Positions 63,101 through 64,000 of a DNA stretch of 64,000 bases are shown one piece after another. The DNA lies in the NCBI RefSeq assembly GCF_900091725.1, contig NZ_FMBW01000001.1:84620-148619 (forward strand). The letters run 5' to 3'. The stretch comes from Streptomyces sp. DvalAA-43. Its GTDB lineage: Bacteria; Actinomycetota; Actinomycetes; Streptomycetales; Streptomycetaceae. The translations under genes and the position numbers were made by a program. The number at the start of each line of letters is the position of its first letter. Within the stretch, counting starts at the first letter, position 1. The notes below the pieces were generated by a model. It saw only the letters and a program-made list of their open reading frames with translations, did not search any database and was not told the DNA's origin.

Positions 63101-64000
63101 CCCCGCACTGCGGGATGTGCTGCCCTCCCTGTCGAACTGGCGCAAGGAGCACATACGGCCCGCCCTCGGAACACCGGCCGTCCCCGGCCCGAGCGACGGT
63201 CCGGGGACGCTGCCGGAGAAGGACGGGAAGGACGGGGACGAGTACGGCCGCCGGGTCCGGGCGATGAGCCAGGAGGAACTGCTGGCACTCGTACGGGCGG
63301 AGGCGGCGACCGTGCTCGGCCATACGAGCGCGCAGACCGTTGACATCGCCCGGACGTTCAAGGACCAGGGATTCGATTCCGTCGGCGCGGTCCAGTTCCT
63401 GGAGCGGTTGAGCGCGGCGACCGGGCTGTCCCTTTCCCCCACTCTGATCTTCAACCACCCGACGGCCGCCCTGCTCGCGGAGCGACTGCGCGTGGAGGCC
63501 GGGGGCGCCGCCCGGGAAGGAGCGAAGCCCGGACCCGAGGCACTCTCCGACACCGAGCCGATCGCGGTGGTCGGTATGGCGTGTCGGTTCCCGGGGGGTG
63601 TGGGTTCTCCGGAGGATTTGTGGGAGTTGGTGCGGGAGGGCCGGGATGCGGTGTCCGGTTTTCCGACGGGTCGGGGTTGGGATCTGGAGGAGTTGTACGA
63701 CCCGGATCCGGATCCGGGGGCGACGGGGAAGGTGTATGCGTCGGGTGGTGGGTTCCTGCATGAGGCGGACCGGTTCGATGCGGCGTTCTTCGGGATCAGT
63801 CCGGTGGAGGCGGCCGCGATGGATCCGCAGCAGCGGTTGTTGCTGGAGAACGCGTGGGAGGCGGTGGAGCGGGCGGGTATCGATCCGGCCGCGCTGCGCG
63901 GCAGCGACACCGGCGTCTTCACCGGCCTGATGCAGGTCGGCTACGCACCGAGGCGCGTCCCCGCAGAGTTCGAGGGACACATCCTCACCGGCAATGAGGG
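60195..64000 (+). CDS. modular type I polyketide synthase, loading module and start of module 1 (partial)
   Basis: The reading frame starts at GTG 60195 (MTEPRGVTELRPQ) and runs off the window after 1,268 codons. The first ketosynthase (residues 30-456) has Gln205 in DAGQASSLA where an active KS has Cys, with HGTGT and KTNVGHLEAAAG intact: a KSQ decarboxylating loading domain. The acyltransferase (about 570-890) has Ser661 in GHSQGE and YASH at 768-771, the signature for methylmalonyl-CoA. An ACP carries Ser1062 (QGFDSVGAVQF). A second KS begins at residue 1121 (EPIAVVGMACRFPGG). The predicted starter unit is propionyl, made by decarboxylating methylmalonyl-ACP. Confidence 0.93.
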   Translation, partial: MTEPRGVTELRPQNSDSASDSASDRRLASEDHIAVVGLSCRLPQAVDPGEFWHLLSQGRSAIGEVPASRGYPDSDSPGASGGWTGTQLRSARLGGFLENVEGFDAEFFGISPKEAAAMDPQQRLALELSWEALEDAGIVSGQGRDGTTGVFIGAASHDYALLLDRSGSAARTPYAVPGNQRGIIANRISYVLGLRGPSLTVDAGQASSLATVHMACESLRSGESTLALAGGVHLNLVPEPAFGMAGLGALSPDGRCHTFDARANGYVRGEGGAVVVLKPLSHALRDGDRVYCVVRGSAVNNDGGGDGLMVPSRSGQEEVLRLAQQRAGIEPDQVQYVELHGTGTKVGDPVEAAALGAVIGGARTPGHPLLVGSVKTNVGHLEAAAGVVGLVKTALCIQHRRLVPSLNFATPHPDIPLDEWNMRVLTDCETWTAPEGPLIAGVSSFGMGGTNCHVVVAEAPVPAAGGEVAPDRATGAEGPADGPVPWVLSGRTAPALRAQAERLREFTASSGLLPTDIAQSLATTRAGWEHRAVVIAADPAECDRALAAVAADTTDDALVQGTVRDPGRIVFVFPGQGSQWPGMAQELLASSPVFRARIGRCERALAPFVDWSLLDVLTEAPEAPPLDRVDVVQPTLWAVAVALAEVWRSFGVSPDAVVGHSQGEIAAAYVAGALTLDDAAKLVALRSKALGLLSGTGAMATVSLPVEQVRARLADGPSAPGTEVPRVEVAAVNGPFSTVVSGTAEGVEELVAAYEAEGVWARMIPVDYASHSRDVAVLRDRLLTDFAGIAPRAADLAFYSTVTGTALDTAELTAEYWYENLRRPVQLETATRALVGQGHHTFVEVSPHSVLTPALQQTLADLDAAQSAAAVQPMRTTVVGTLRRGEGGRRRLLTSLAHLHVHGVEVDWRAAFADRTTRRVALPTYRFQRRRHWLATGSEAPAELPFWEAVESADVAALADTLGMGPEQHPALRDVLPSLSNWRKEHIRPALGTPAVPGPSDGPGTLPEKDGKDGDEYGRRVRAMSQEELLALVRAEAATVLGHTSAQTVDIARTFKDQGFDSVGAVQFLERLSAATGLSLSPTLIFNHPTAALLAERLRVEAGGAAREGAKPGPEALSDTEPIAVVGMACRFPGGVGSPEDLWELVREGRDAVSGFPTGRGWDLEELYDPDPDPGATGKVYASGGGFLHEADRFDAAFFGISPVEAAAMDPQQRLLLENAWEAVERAGIDPAALRGSDTGVFTGLMQVGYAPRRVPAEFEGHILTGNE

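Noticed and set aside
60192..63980. 1,262-codon reading frame on the - strand
   Set aside because: It is the antisense of the PKS frame. The + strand has KS, AT and ACP motifs, while the - strand protein is Arg/Gly-rich without domains.

Overview
The window is high-GC actinobacterial DNA, almost certainly from Streptomyces. The evidence is GTG/TTG and leaderless starts, strong third-position GC, a gamma-butyrolactone (A-factor type) regulatory cassette, an actinobacterial type VII secretion (ESX) locus and a modular type I polyketide synthase. Two replication-type modules, two partition loci and many iteron-like repeats, with no integrase or tRNA gene, make a large plasmid (possibly linear), or a chromosome arm carrying a fused plasmid, the likeliest setting. 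That setting is inference.

Region 1 (0.2-22.1 kb) is a type VII secretion locus on the + strand. It holds eccD and eccB, two WXG100-like proteins, a small ESX-associated protein, a 905-aa AAWKG-type protein rich in repeats, a YbaB-like protein, a WXG/EspC-sized protein, a giant 3,879-aa putative exported polymorphic protein and two accessory proteins. A strong hairpin at 22.13 kb closes the region. EccC, EccE and mycosin are not visible, and the locus probably continues to the left.

Region 2 (22.2-29.1 kb) has a proline iminopeptidase on the - strand, then a + strand series: a Tat-exported alpha/beta hydrolase, a 91-aa unknown, two tandem ABC-F ATPases (the first with a possible leader peptide and attenuator) and a leaderless CGNR zinc-finger regulator. 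A shared operator, GTCACC-N9-GGTGAY, overlaps three promoters here and suggests one regulon.

Region 3 (29.1-34.6 kb) is a butyrolactone-type signalling cassette: an AfsA-like synthase, two ArpA/ScbR-type TetR regulators, an NmrA-like reductase and an FAD monooxygenase. Four ARE-like 18-bp sites lie in the promoters.

Region 4 (34.7-56.9 kb) is a plasmid-type backbone. Two paralogous three-gene modules (prim-pol, SF3/D5 helicase, DUF6009-like) face each other at its two ends. Each starts beside a nested inverted-repeat region whose iteron differs in a consistent way (GCGACTgaaGCGACTC versus GGGACTgaaGGGACTC). Between them lie two partition loci. One is ParA plus a non-ParB partner, flanked by 12-bp iteron arrays. 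The other is ParA plus ParB with palindromic TTTACCGCGGTAAA sites. A GlxA regulator and a second GAPDH, a truncated S1-like gene, a membrane protein and a DUF4232 lipoprotein look like cargo.

Region 5 (56.9-64 kb) holds a divergent TetR/hydrolase pair, a signal peptidase II (lspA) and the first 1,268 codons of a type I PKS. Its KSQ-AT-ACP loading module is predicted to use methylmalonyl-CoA and give a propionyl starter; the extension KS that follows is cut by the window edge.
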